This document shows positions 9,324-17,268 of a stretch of 64,000 nt of DNA, piece by piece. A model generated the notes under the pieces. That model saw nothing but the letters and a program-made list of their open reading frames with translations. It was not told the origin of the DNA and searched no databases. This stretch comes from Acidobacteriota bacterium. Its GTDB lineage: Bacteria; Acidobacteriota; Holophagae; Acanthopleuribacterales; Acanthopleuribacteraceae. The stretch spans positions 1 to 64,000 of the forward strand of contig PDUC01000040.1 in NCBI GenBank assembly GCA_002747255.1, written 5' to 3'. A program made the translations under genes and the position numbers. The first letter of the stretch is position 1, and each line of letters opens with the position of its first letter.

Positions 9324-9760
9324 CCCCTGATATCAATCAGTGAAAGATTCAGGTCGGCTGGATCACACCTTCCTTTCTAAAACCACAGTGACGCCAACAA
9401 CACAGTACCGCGATGAGCCATTTAAAGAAACCCATTCCATAACTCGGAAAAGCGGTCATAACTTCGGCGTTTTTTTTTAACTTCAGCCTGAGCATCATGT
9501 TATCTACTTCCATCATTTCTTGCGTACAGCTGATCGATAGAAGGCTTATCAGTCCGAGAAAATGTGACTCTGAAAAAGACTAAAAACCAAATATGGAACC
9601 TCTTGGTGTCAGGTGGATTGAAAGAGTCATTTTATGGCGGTAAATTCTTTGCTAAAGATTAATCACAAAGATTCGATAAATCATATGACAGTGGGCAGTC
9701 AGAACTACTTATTTTATGAAAGAGCTCTTTGACCCTTCATAGATCTCGGAAGGAGACACA
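9324..9760. other. Intergenic region upstream of the Che-type operon
   Basis: This 437-base stretch has no open frame of note and is A/T-rich in its right half. A weak inverted repeat (CCTGA...TCAGG) follows the glutaredoxin stop. The only structured element seen is the possible sigma-28 promoter at 9653-9679, annotated separately. Confidence 0.5.
9653..9679 (+). promoter_or_regulatory. Possible sigma-28 (FliA-type) promoter
   Basis: The sequence TAAA (9653-9656), exactly 15 bases, then TTCGATAA (9672-9679) matches the FliA consensus TAAA-N15-GCCGATAA at all four -35 bases and six of eight -10 bases. It lies about 80 bases upstream of the STAS gene that opens the CheA operon, a usual target of FliA. 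No flagellar gene is present in the window, so this is an inference from motif and context. Confidence 0.4.
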
Positions 9761-10066
9761 ATGATTGAAAAACAAATAGCAGATGGTGTCATCACATTGA
9801 CCGTAAAGCAGGATGTCGTGGCAACCGCTGGTGTGCAATTGAAAAGTGAATTAATGGCTATTATCGTGGATGATTACGATCAGTACATACTTGATTTTGA
9901 TCAGGTGAACTCTATTGACTCTTCTGGAGTAGGTGTTTTAATTGCTGCTCAAAATGATTTAGGCAGCCGCGGCAATAAGCTTAAAGTTACCAATGTCAGT
10001 GCGCCCATACATAAAATGTTTCGAATTATGCGTCTTGACAAACATTTCGATATCGAACCTAAGTAA
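9761..10066 (+). CDS. STAS-domain protein (anti-anti-sigma/MlaB-like)
   Basis: This 101-residue single STAS domain has the core phosphorylation-site motif VNSIDSSGVGVLIAAQ, with the serine normally phosphorylated by an anti-sigma-type kinase. Such proteins switch partners depending on phosphorylation. It is the first gene of the operon with cheA, cheW and cheB, behind a strong GGAAGGAG site. STAS proteins occur at the head of several chemosensory operons, but the partner is not evident here. The SiaB-type kinases around 30 kb would be candidates only by speculation. Confidence 0.88.
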   Translation: MIEKQIADGVITLTVKQDVVATAGVQLKSELMAIIVDDYDQYILDFDQVNSIDSSGVGVLIAAQNDLGSRGNKLKVTNVSAPIHKMFRIMRLDKHFDIEPK

Positions 10067-10081
10067 GGAAAAGGAGTTCAC

Positions 10082-13000
10082 ATGTCTGGGACAGACGATG
10101 AAGTTTTCATCATTTTTCTGGAAGAATCAAGAGAACATTTAGCTGATATAGAAGAAGATCTTCTTGCTATTGAGGAGTGTGGCACCAATATCGATCACGA
10201 GTTGGTCAACAGGGTTTTCAGAGCCATTCACACTGTAAAAGGCGGCTCGGGCTTTTTTGCCCTGGATAAAATTAAAGAACTCTCCCACATCATGGAAAAC
10301 GTACTCGACATGATCAGGAAAGAAAAACTCACTCCGGAATCCGGGACCATTAACGCACTGCTTGAAGGCTCCGACCTGCTCAAGAGCATGATTAACGACC
10401 CCAATGAAATGGATCAAATTGACACTCAAGCAATTATTGAGCGTCTGGATAAGATCAGGCTGGGTGAAAGCACAGAAGATGCTGCGTGCAGAGCCTCGAA
10501 GCCAAAGGAAGAAGTCTTAGTTCCCATCCACACCCCTGAAGGCAAGCTTATTTTTGAAATACCTGAAACGGATATCAATTTAGCCCTTAAAGAAGAAAAA
10601 GGCGGGAACCTTGTCTATTTAGTTGAATACGACCTGCTCAATGATATTGAACGCAAAAAGAAGAATCCCTGGGATGTTATCAAGGAAGCGATGACGCTTA
10701 CCTATTTTGTTGAAAGCAAGGTGGATTTTAATGCGGTTGGTGGACTGACCGGTGATATTGACAATATGACGATTCCGTTTTATGTGCTTTTGACAACGGT
10801 CATGGATAAGGATTTGCTCTCCTACTTCATGGACCTTCCCAAAGAAAAAATCCACGAGGTGGTCCTGCCCTCTGCAGCTTTACCTGAAACAAAAAAGGAG
10901 GCTGAAGTTCAAGAAGAGACTCCACCTGTTCAAACCAAAAAGCTCCCTGCTTCTCCAAAAAGTGAAAAAACGCAGCCGAAAAAATTAAAACCCGCAAAAG
11001 ATGAACGACAAGTGGAACCCGCCACCTCTGAAAACAAGCCAAAAGCCAAAACACAAAGGACGCCTGTTGTAACAAAGCCAGAGGGTTCCGTCCGGGTGAA
11101 CCTCAAAATTCTGGACCGCCTCATGACTTTGGCCGGAGAATTGGTTTTGACCAGAAACCAGCTTTTACAAAGTGGAACGGAAGAAAATTTGCAAGCTATG
11201 CATGTCGCTTCTCAAGCGGTTGACCATTTAACGACCGAACTTCAAGATGCCATTATGCAAACTAGGATGCAGTCCATTGGACTGGTGTTCAATAAGTTCA
11301 AGCGAATAGTCAGAGATATGTCATCCAAACTCGGCAAGCAAATTCAACTGACTCTCGAAGGTGAAGACGTCGAGTTGGATCGTACAATCATAGAAAAGAT
11401 CGGCGACCCTCTGACGCATTTAGTGCGAAACTCAATTGATCACGGCATTGAAATGCCCGAAGAGCGCGTTAAAGCAGGAAAGCCTGCCAAAGGCGTTCTT
11501 CACTTGAAGGCCGCCCATGAAGCCGGTTTCGTTATCATCGATATTGTTGATGACGGTCAGGGTTTAAATCTGGACCAACTAAAGAGGAAAGCGCTTGAAA
11601 ACGGTATTGTCACCAACCAGGAATTGGAGGAAATGACCGATAAGGAAGTCCAGATGCTCATTTTCAAGCCGGGCTTCTCAACTGCCAAGAAGGTGACGGA
11701 TATTTCCGGCAGAGGCGTCGGCATGGACGTTGTGCGAACCAATATCAATGACCTTGGTGGCATTACCGATCTTGAATCAACATGGGGTAAAGGCACCAAG
11801 ATGCAAATCAAGCTGCCGCTGACACTGGCTATCCTGCCAAGCTTAATGGTGGATGTAGAAGGCTCGCGTTTTGCCATACCGCAAGCCAATTTGTTGGAAC
11901 TTGTCCGTATTCCCGCAAAAGATGTCAAATCAAAGATTGAAAAAATTGGGGATTCACCCGTTATCCGCCTGCGCGGTGAACTCCTGCCGCTGGTATCGAT
12001 GAAAGATGTGTTGGGCATCACAGCACGCACATGGACCGATGAAGATGGCGTAGTATGGCCGGATCGCCGAGAAAACATCGTGGACAGAAGATCCATCGTA
12101 GATGGCAAAAAGCCCGAAGGCGATTCAGACTACCGGGAAAAGCGAGTTCAACAAGACCGAAGAGTGTCTCCGACAAGCTCTGTCAATATTGCTGTCGTTC
12201 AAGCCGGTGACATGAAACTGGGTCTTATTGTTGATCGTCTGCATGATTCCAGCGAAATTGTAGTCAAACCTCTGGGATCACATCTCAAGAAATGCCAAAT
12301 TTATGCCGGAGCAACCATATTGGGTGACGGAAGTGTCGCTCTTATTCTCGATGTATTTGGTATCAGACAGTTTATGCAGCTGGACGCAACAGCTATCAAA
12401 GAGCACAGCAAGAAGGAACTCATTCAATCTGAAAAGGATTCCCTCAAAGACTGGCATGAACTTCTGCTGGTTGAAAATGGTCCGGGTGAACGGTTTGCTG
12501 TTCCTCTGGATCTGGTTCTTCGCATTGAAAAAATCAACACCAGTGAAATCATGATAACGGGCGGACAACAGACAATTAAATATCGAGGTGGAAGCCTGGG
12601 ACTGTTCTCCATTGAAGATACCGCTCAGGTTGCCAAGCGAAAAGAGTCCGGTACAGCAAATATCATCGTATTCAAGGTCGCCAACCGCGAAGTAGGTATC
12701 CTGGTCAACGATGTCATCGATATCGTCAAAACCAACAATGAAATTGACGGTGTCACCCACAAACAGACGGGGATTTTTGGCTCTTCAGTTATTGACAATC
12801 ATGTCACACTGTTCCTCGATTTATACGGCATCGTACAAAGTCAGGCTCCGCACTGGATGAAAGGACCTGCCTTCCATTCAACAAACGCTCAATCAGGCGA
12901 CAAGAAACTCCTGCTCGTAGAGGATTCCAAATTCTTCAGAACACAAATCACCGAGTTCCTCGTTGAGGCGGGCTTTGATGTAGACCACGAAGTAAATGGT

Positions 13001-13297
13001 CAAAAAGGCCTGGAACGCATGCAAACTCATGGCCAAAACTACGACTTGATTATTTCAGATATCGAAATGCCCGTCATGGACGGTCTGGAAATGTGTAAAG
13101 CACTCAGAGAGATGTCCGAATTTGACCAGGTCCCCATCATTGCTGTCACCTCTGTGTCTGGCGAGCAGGCAAGAGAGGCCGGCTACAAGGCTGGTATGGA
13201 TGCCTATCTTATTAAACTCGACCGAGAGGAAATACTTCACCACATCAACGGTTTTCTAGAATACGGAAGGAGCTGGGACCATGCCAGAAAAGACTGA
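10082..13297 (+). CDS. cheA: Hybrid CheA histidine kinase (HPt, kinase, two CheW-like domains, receiver)
   Basis: This 1071-residue chemosensory kinase begins with an HPt domain (His50 in IHTVKGGSGFF). Next come a P2-like region (about 165-265), a K/P/E-rich linker, the dimerisation domain (about 338-400) and the ATPase core (NSIDHG, DDGQGL, GRGVGMDVV). A CheW-like domain follows, with a charged insertion rich in DRR. A second CheW-like domain begins around 790, and a receiver domain follows with Asp993 (ISDIEMPVMDG) and the conserved lysine in YLIKLD. E. coli CheA has only one CheW-like domain and no receiver. The cheW gene overlaps its end by 17 bases. It is probably the core kinase of a non-canonical chemosensory pathway. 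Confidence 0.93.
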   Translation: MSGTDDEVFIIFLEESREHLADIEEDLLAIEECGTNIDHELVNRVFRAIHTVKGGSGFFALDKIKELSHIMENVLDMIRKEKLTPESGTINALLEGSDLLKSMINDPNEMDQIDTQAIIERLDKIRLGESTEDAACRASKPKEEVLVPIHTPEGKLIFEIPETDINLALKEEKGGNLVYLVEYDLLNDIERKKKNPWDVIKEAMTLTYFVESKVDFNAVGGLTGDIDNMTIPFYVLLTTVMDKDLLSYFMDLPKEKIHEVVLPSAALPETKKEAEVQEETPPVQTKKLPASPKSEKTQPKKLKPAKDERQVEPATSENKPKAKTQRTPVVTKPEGSVRVNLKILDRLMTLAGELVLTRNQLLQSGTEENLQAMHVASQAVDHLTTELQDAIMQTRMQSIGLVFNKFKRIVRDMSSKLGKQIQLTLEGEDVELDRTIIEKIGDPLTHLVRNSIDHGIEMPEERVKAGKPAKGVLHLKAAHEAGFVIIDIVDDGQGLNLDQLKRKALENGIVTNQELEEMTDKEVQMLIFKPGFSTAKKVTDISGRGVGMDVVRTNINDLGGITDLESTWGKGTKMQIKLPLTLAILPSLMVDVEGSRFAIPQANLLELVRIPAKDVKSKIEKIGDSPVIRLRGELLPLVSMKDVLGITARTWTDEDGVVWPDRRENIVDRRSIVDGKKPEGDSDYREKRVQQDRRVSPTSSVNIAVVQAGDMKLGLIVDRLHDSSEIVVKPLGSHLKKCQIYAGATILGDGSVALILDVFGIRQFMQLDATAIKEHSKKELIQSEKDSLKDWHELLLVENGPGERFAVPLDLVLRIEKINTSEIMITGGQQTIKYRGGSLGLFSIEDTAQVAKRKESGTANIIVFKVANREVGILVNDVIDIVKTNNEIDGVTHKQTGIFGSSVIDNHVTLFLDLYGIVQSQAPHWMKGPAFHSTNAQSGDKKLLLVEDSKFFRTQITEFLVEAGFDVDHEVNGQKGLERMQTHGQNYDLIISDIEMPVMDGLEMCKALREMSEFDQVPIIAVTSVSGEQAREAGYKAGMDAYLIKLDREEILHHINGFLEYGRSWDHARKD

Positions 13298-13736
13298 TGC
13301 CATTCAAAATACAAGTGATTTAGAAGTTGTGGCCTTTTATGTGGGTGACATGTTATGCGCCATGGAAAGCGGTGAAATCCGTGAGATTATAAACCAAGAA
13401 GCCATCACCTTCGTTTATCACGCACCCAGTTTTATCAAAGGTGTTGTGAATTTAAGGGGTCAAATTGTAACCATTGTAGATTTGAAGGAGCAACTTCAAA
13501 TTCCGGAATCCGAAGAAAAGAGAAAGGTGAGAATACTGATCACCGAATACAAAGGTGAATCAATCGGTCTCTTAGTAGACAGCGTGGAAGATATTCTGAT
13601 GGCAGACTCCGATAACCTCTCCAATCCTCCTTCTCATCTAGGTGATTTAACCGGGATATACATTCGAAAAATACTCCAAACCGAAAACAACCTGATTGCC
13701 ATCCTCAATATTGAAAAAATACTTGAAACAAGGTAG
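13281..13736 (+). CDS. cheW: CheW coupling protein
   Basis: This 151-residue CheW domain has the VVNLRGQIVTIVDLKEQL and LVDSVEDIL segments. CheW links chemoreceptors to CheA at the membrane array. It starts inside the end of cheA with GGAAGGAG upstream. No methyl-accepting receptor or CheR gene is in the window, so receptors must be encoded elsewhere. Confidence 0.93.
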   Translation: MPEKTDAIQNTSDLEVVAFYVGDMLCAMESGEIREIINQEAITFVYHAPSFIKGVVNLRGQIVTIVDLKEQLQIPESEEKRKVRILITEYKGESIGLLVDSVEDILMADSDNLSNPPSHLGDLTGIYIRKILQTENNLIAILNIEKILETR

Positions 13737-13744
13737 TCCATACA

Positions 13745-14857
13745 ATGTCAAGAGAACTTCGCGCGGTCATTATTGATGACTCAAGGTCCTACCAGCTTCT
13801 TCTTCAAAAGGTGCTGGAAGAAATAGGTGATATTAAAGTCGTTGGTAAAGCCAGCAATGGCAATACCGGGTTGAGAATGATTGAGCTCTATCAACCCGAT
13901 TTTATTACCCTGGATGTTGAGATGCCCATTATGGACGGCCTTGAAACACTTAAAAAACTGAAGGCAACCAAACCGGACGTCAGCGTCATTATGGTATCTG
14001 CTCTCACCAAACAAGGCGCTCAGGTAACCATGAGAGCACTGGAGGCAGGAGCTTTTGACTTTATAGCCAAACCCGCTATGGAAACGAGAGAGGCCAGTCA
14101 TAAGGCCCTCATTGAACAGCTTTCACCGAAAGTTGAATCATTGAAAAAGAAAAAGCGCTTCTTTAAAAAAAAGGATTCTCCTCGCTCTTTACCCTGTCTC
14201 ACGAAGCACGCTTCCAGCATGTTTGGTCGCGAAAAAAAAGCGGATTGCATTAAAAAACAAGCTCGAAATAAGAAAGAGCCTGTTTCCATCATCGGGCTTG
14301 GCATATCGACCGGCGGCCCCAATGCCCTAAAAAAAGTCATTCCCCAACTTCCCGGTTCACTGCAAGCCCCTATTCTGATTGTTCAACATATGCCGCCGAT
14401 TTTTACTCAAGTATTGGCCGATTCTCTCAACCAGCAAAGTGAGCTGACGGTTAAAGAGGCCGTTGATGGAGATATCGTTTCCAAGGGTTTTGTTTACATC
14501 GCGCCCGGTGGTAAGCAAATGAAAGTGATCAGACAGGACGCGCTGCTTAAAATCCATATTACAGACGACCCACCTGAGAAGAACTGTAAACCTTCCGTTG
14601 ATTATCTGTTTCGCTCTCTCGCATCGCAATGCCGTGGAGGAGCAATGGGTGTCATTATGACAGGAATGGGCAGAGACGGTACGCTTGGACTCAAGTTAAT
14701 GAAACGTCACGGCTCCTTGGTTATTGCTCAAAATGAGGAAACATGTACGGTATTTGGCATGCCGATGGAGGCAATTAAGTCCGGCTTAGTCGACATGATT
14801 CTTCCACTGGAGAAAATTGCCGATGGTATTCAAAACACTCTCAGAGGTAAGTATTAA
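13745..14857 (+). CDS. cheB: CheB receptor methylesterase/response regulator
   Basis: This 370-residue protein has a receiver domain with phospho-acceptor Asp57 (ITLDVEMPIMDG) and conserved Lys in FIAKP. A basic linker of about 40 residues (KKKKRFFKKK) leads to the methylesterase domain. The catalytic triad is visible as Ser in STGGPNAL, His in VQHMPP and Asp in GMGRDGTLG. CheB demethylates or deamidates receptor glutamates and is activated by CheA phosphorylation. It is complete. It follows cheW after eight bases and is followed by the HEAT-repeat response regulator. Confidence 0.95.
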   Translation: MSRELRAVIIDDSRSYQLLLQKVLEEIGDIKVVGKASNGNTGLRMIELYQPDFITLDVEMPIMDGLETLKKLKATKPDVSVIMVSALTKQGAQVTMRALEAGAFDFIAKPAMETREASHKALIEQLSPKVESLKKKKRFFKKKDSPRSLPCLTKHASSMFGREKKADCIKKQARNKKEPVSIIGLGISTGGPNALKKVIPQLPGSLQAPILIVQHMPPIFTQVLADSLNQQSELTVKEAVDGDIVSKGFVYIAPGGKQMKVIRQDALLKIHITDDPPEKNCKPSVDYLFRSLASQCRGGAMGVIMTGMGRDGTLGLKLMKRHGSLVIAQNEETCTVFGMPMEAIKSGLVDMILPLEKIADGIQNTLRGKY

Positions 14858-14867
14858 GCGAAAACGT

Positions 14868-16436
14868 ATGGCCGAAAAAGAAACACTATATTTAACCGAA
14901 TTCAAACACAATGTGGAAAATCAAGATATCATTAAAGGGTTGGTTATTCTCAATGAACTGCCTGAAATGCTGCCGGATACGCGATTAAAAGTACTCGCGG
15001 TTCTCCAGGATAGTCCAGAAAGCTATTATCTCCTGCTGCTATCTGAATTTTTTGCTCTCAAAACCGACGATCTATCCCAACACCCGGAGCTGGTGGAATT
15101 AACGAAAGAAAACCTTCGAAAAAGACCCGAACAGGCCAACTGGTTTCCCAGTAAAACCGCTTGCACACTGCTGTTGCAATTGTTGGACGAGATTGAAGAT
15201 GAAGCCAAAATGGCAGATCTTATTCTCACTCTGGGTGAAATTGAAGCCATCGATGCAGTCAACCCTCTGTCTGAGTACTTGTACTCCGGTTCCTGGATTC
15301 TGACTAAAAACAGCATCCACAGCCTGGGACAAATCGGTACTAAACACGCCGTACTTCACCTGATATCCAGACTGGGTTCTGATGAAAAAATAGATATCTG
15401 CATTCTTGAAGCGCTGGCAAAGACCGGCAAGCAAAGGGCATATAAAGCCCTGACAGATTACCTCGGCAGTCCAAACGCCAGCTCCAGAACAAGAGCGAAG
15501 GAGCTTTTAGTTGACTTGGGCAAGTTGGCTTTGCCATTTCTCTATGAGAACCTGACCCGATCTGATCCCGATATCTTAATTCACACACTCAATGTTCTGG
15601 GTTCTATTGGTGACGACCAGGCGGCCAAACCCATTCGTCAGTTCCTTGTGAAATCTTCTGGCAATGCCAACGTTCGATTCGCCGCTTACGAAGCCCTGGG
15701 TTACATCAAAATGCCAGGCGGTTCGTTTGTCCTGGCAACAGGTCTGGAAGATGAAGATATCGGAGTGCGTACAGCGTCGGCAAAAGCCATTGATAGAAAT
15801 TTCGATATGATTCTGGATCAGGGAATTCGCAACATGCTTCGAGCCCAGGATGAAGCGTCCCGAGAACTGATAAAGATCTTCATCGATGCGGAAGCCCTAA
15901 AAGTTGTATCCGCGCTGACAGATCATCCATTCTTCAAAAAAAATGCCCTTGAATATTTGGAAAAACACGCTCATAGAGAAATCAAACAACAATTCCTTCC
16001 CTACCTTAAAGAACATTTAGGAGAAAATCACCCTGCCCTGCAGGATTTAATGGTTGAAACTGAAAAACCCGCATCTAAATTAACCATCTGGGCTGTAGAC
16101 GACTCCCGTATGATTCTTCGCATGTATCGCAGTATGCTGCATGACCTCGGATACGACTCTGTCAATTTTGAGTTCCCTAAACAGTTGTGTGAGCGCATTC
16201 AAAGTGAAAGGCCCCATATCATTTTTACTGATCTCAATATGCCCAAGATCACAGGAATCGAATTGGCTAAATTCGTTCGCAAAACACACTCTCAAGAGGA
16301 TTTACCGATCATAATGGCAACCACTCAAACAGAAAATGAAGACCATATCGAAGCGGTGAAAGCGGGAATCAATATGATCATTAAAAAACCCTTTACAAAA
16401 AAGCTCCTGCAGGAGTCAATCGATAAAGTCAGTTAA
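14868..16436 (+). CDS. HEAT-repeat protein with C-terminal receiver domain
   Basis: This protein of about 522 residues has PBS-lyase-type HEAT repeats over roughly 100-390 and a C-terminal CheY-like receiver (about 400-522). The receiver has AVDDSRMILR, the acceptor Asp in IIFTDLNMPKITG and the lysine in IIKKPF. The frame is open from an ATG at 14817 inside cheB. I prefer the ATG at 14868, just after the cheB stop, since it avoids a 41-base overlap; the ribosome site is weak. HEAT arrays bind proteins, so CheA-dependent phosphorylation may control a scaffold rather than DNA binding (inference). It is the last gene of the operon. Confidence 0.82.
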   Translation: MAEKETLYLTEFKHNVENQDIIKGLVILNELPEMLPDTRLKVLAVLQDSPESYYLLLLSEFFALKTDDLSQHPELVELTKENLRKRPEQANWFPSKTACTLLLQLLDEIEDEAKMADLILTLGEIEAIDAVNPLSEYLYSGSWILTKNSIHSLGQIGTKHAVLHLISRLGSDEKIDICILEALAKTGKQRAYKALTDYLGSPNASSRTRAKELLVDLGKLALPFLYENLTRSDPDILIHTLNVLGSIGDDQAAKPIRQFLVKSSGNANVRFAAYEALGYIKMPGGSFVLATGLEDEDIGVRTASAKAIDRNFDMILDQGIRNMLRAQDEASRELIKIFIDAEALKVVSALTDHPFFKKNALEYLEKHAHREIKQQFLPYLKEHLGENHPALQDLMVETEKPASKLTIWAVDDSRMILRMYRSMLHDLGYDSVNFEFPKQLCERIQSERPHIIFTDLNMPKITGIELAKFVRKTHSQEDLPIIMATTQTENEDHIEAVKAGINMIIKKPFTKKLLQESIDKVS

Positions 16437-16590
16437 CAACAAGTGGAAACATGTTTGGAAACGGGTCTGTCTCCCTGTACTCCATAACATATTCACCATT
16501 CCAGTTCCCTGTGGAGCAGACTTCACCTTTTCCGCCACATGACGACAACGCTAAACCGCCAATGTAACGCGATATTTACATGCCCAACTG

Positions 16591-16619
16591 TTGACAGCCT
16601 GTAAAACTCTACGTATAAT
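16591..16619 (+). promoter_or_regulatory. Consensus sigma-70 promoter of the tetR-efflux operon
   Basis: A perfect TTGACA (16591-16596) is followed by 17 bases and a perfect TATAAT (16614-16619). Transcription would begin near 16626, at the edge of the palindromic operator. An unrepressed promoter of this quality would be very strong, which fits tight repression by the TetR protein. Confidence 0.8.
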
Positions 16620-16626
16620 CCGTTTT

Positions 16627-16648
16627 TTGTAGTGAGTGCTCACTACAA
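16627..16648. promoter_or_regulatory. Palindromic operator, probably for the TetR repressor
   Basis: The 10-base arms TTGTAGTGAG and CTCACTACAA are perfect inverted repeats separated by TG. The element begins directly downstream of the -10 box and covers the expected transcription start. Its position and symmetry are those of a TetR-family operator that blocks initiation, giving autorepression of the operon. Confidence 0.75.
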
Positions 16649-16662
16649 TTTGTGAGGTGGAA

Positions 16663-17268
16663 ATGACGAGTATCGGTGAAAAGAGAAGGCAGCAGATGAT
16701 TCAAGCGGTTCTTGAGTTGGTTAGAGAGGGCGGAATAAAAAATGTAACGACCAAGAAAATAGCCAGTTCAGTGGGTGTATCGGAATCTTCAATTTACAAT
16801 GTTTTCAGCAGCAAGGACGAAATGTTATTTGAGACGTTGAAATGGTCTTATACATCACTTGAAAAACGGGTATTGCAAATCATTGAAGAAGTTGAATGGA
16901 GTGTTTCCGGGATTGTTGACAGTATCCTCGAGATAGCCCTGGAGACAGCCAATCAGAGATATGCCAACGCAGAACAAGCCGTCACTTCAGAGTTACTTTT
17001 AGCGGGAAATGTCAATGCGATTGAATTCCTCAACCAGTTCCGTCTGCGGATATTGAATCTTGTAAAAAATCACTTAGGTCAAGTTGAAAGGCATTTTGGG
17101 AAAACCATAAAAAGTCATCCACATGCAGAATATGAGCTAATGGCACTATTTGATGGTCACGTTTACATGAGAATGTCATTAAAAGATAAAACGAAGTACG
17201 ACAACATGTTCCGCATCATCTTAGAGAATTGGTTTAGAGATTTAACCCAGGAGCGAACCCCATGCTGA
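16663..17268 (+). CDS. TetR-family transcriptional repressor
   Basis: This protein of about 201 residues has a TetR helix-turn-helix at about 5-52 (ITTKKIASSVGVSESSIYNVFSSKDEM region, here beginning VTTKKIA) and a helical ligand-binding C-terminus. The frame is also open from a GTG at 16636, but that lies within the operator. The ATG at 16663 directly follows GAGGTGG and is preferred. Its stop overlaps the next gene by seven bases. It is expected to repress its own operon through the palindrome at 16627-16648 and to release it when bound by an efflux substrate. Confidence 0.9.
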   Translation: MTSIGEKRRQQMIQAVLELVREGGIKNVTTKKIASSVGVSESSIYNVFSSKDEMLFETLKWSYTSLEKRVLQIIEEVEWSVSGIVDSILEIALETANQRYANAEQAVTSELLLAGNVNAIEFLNQFRLRILNLVKNHLGQVERHFGKTIKSHPHAEYELMALFDGHVYMRMSLKDKTKYDNMFRIILENWFRDLTQERTPC

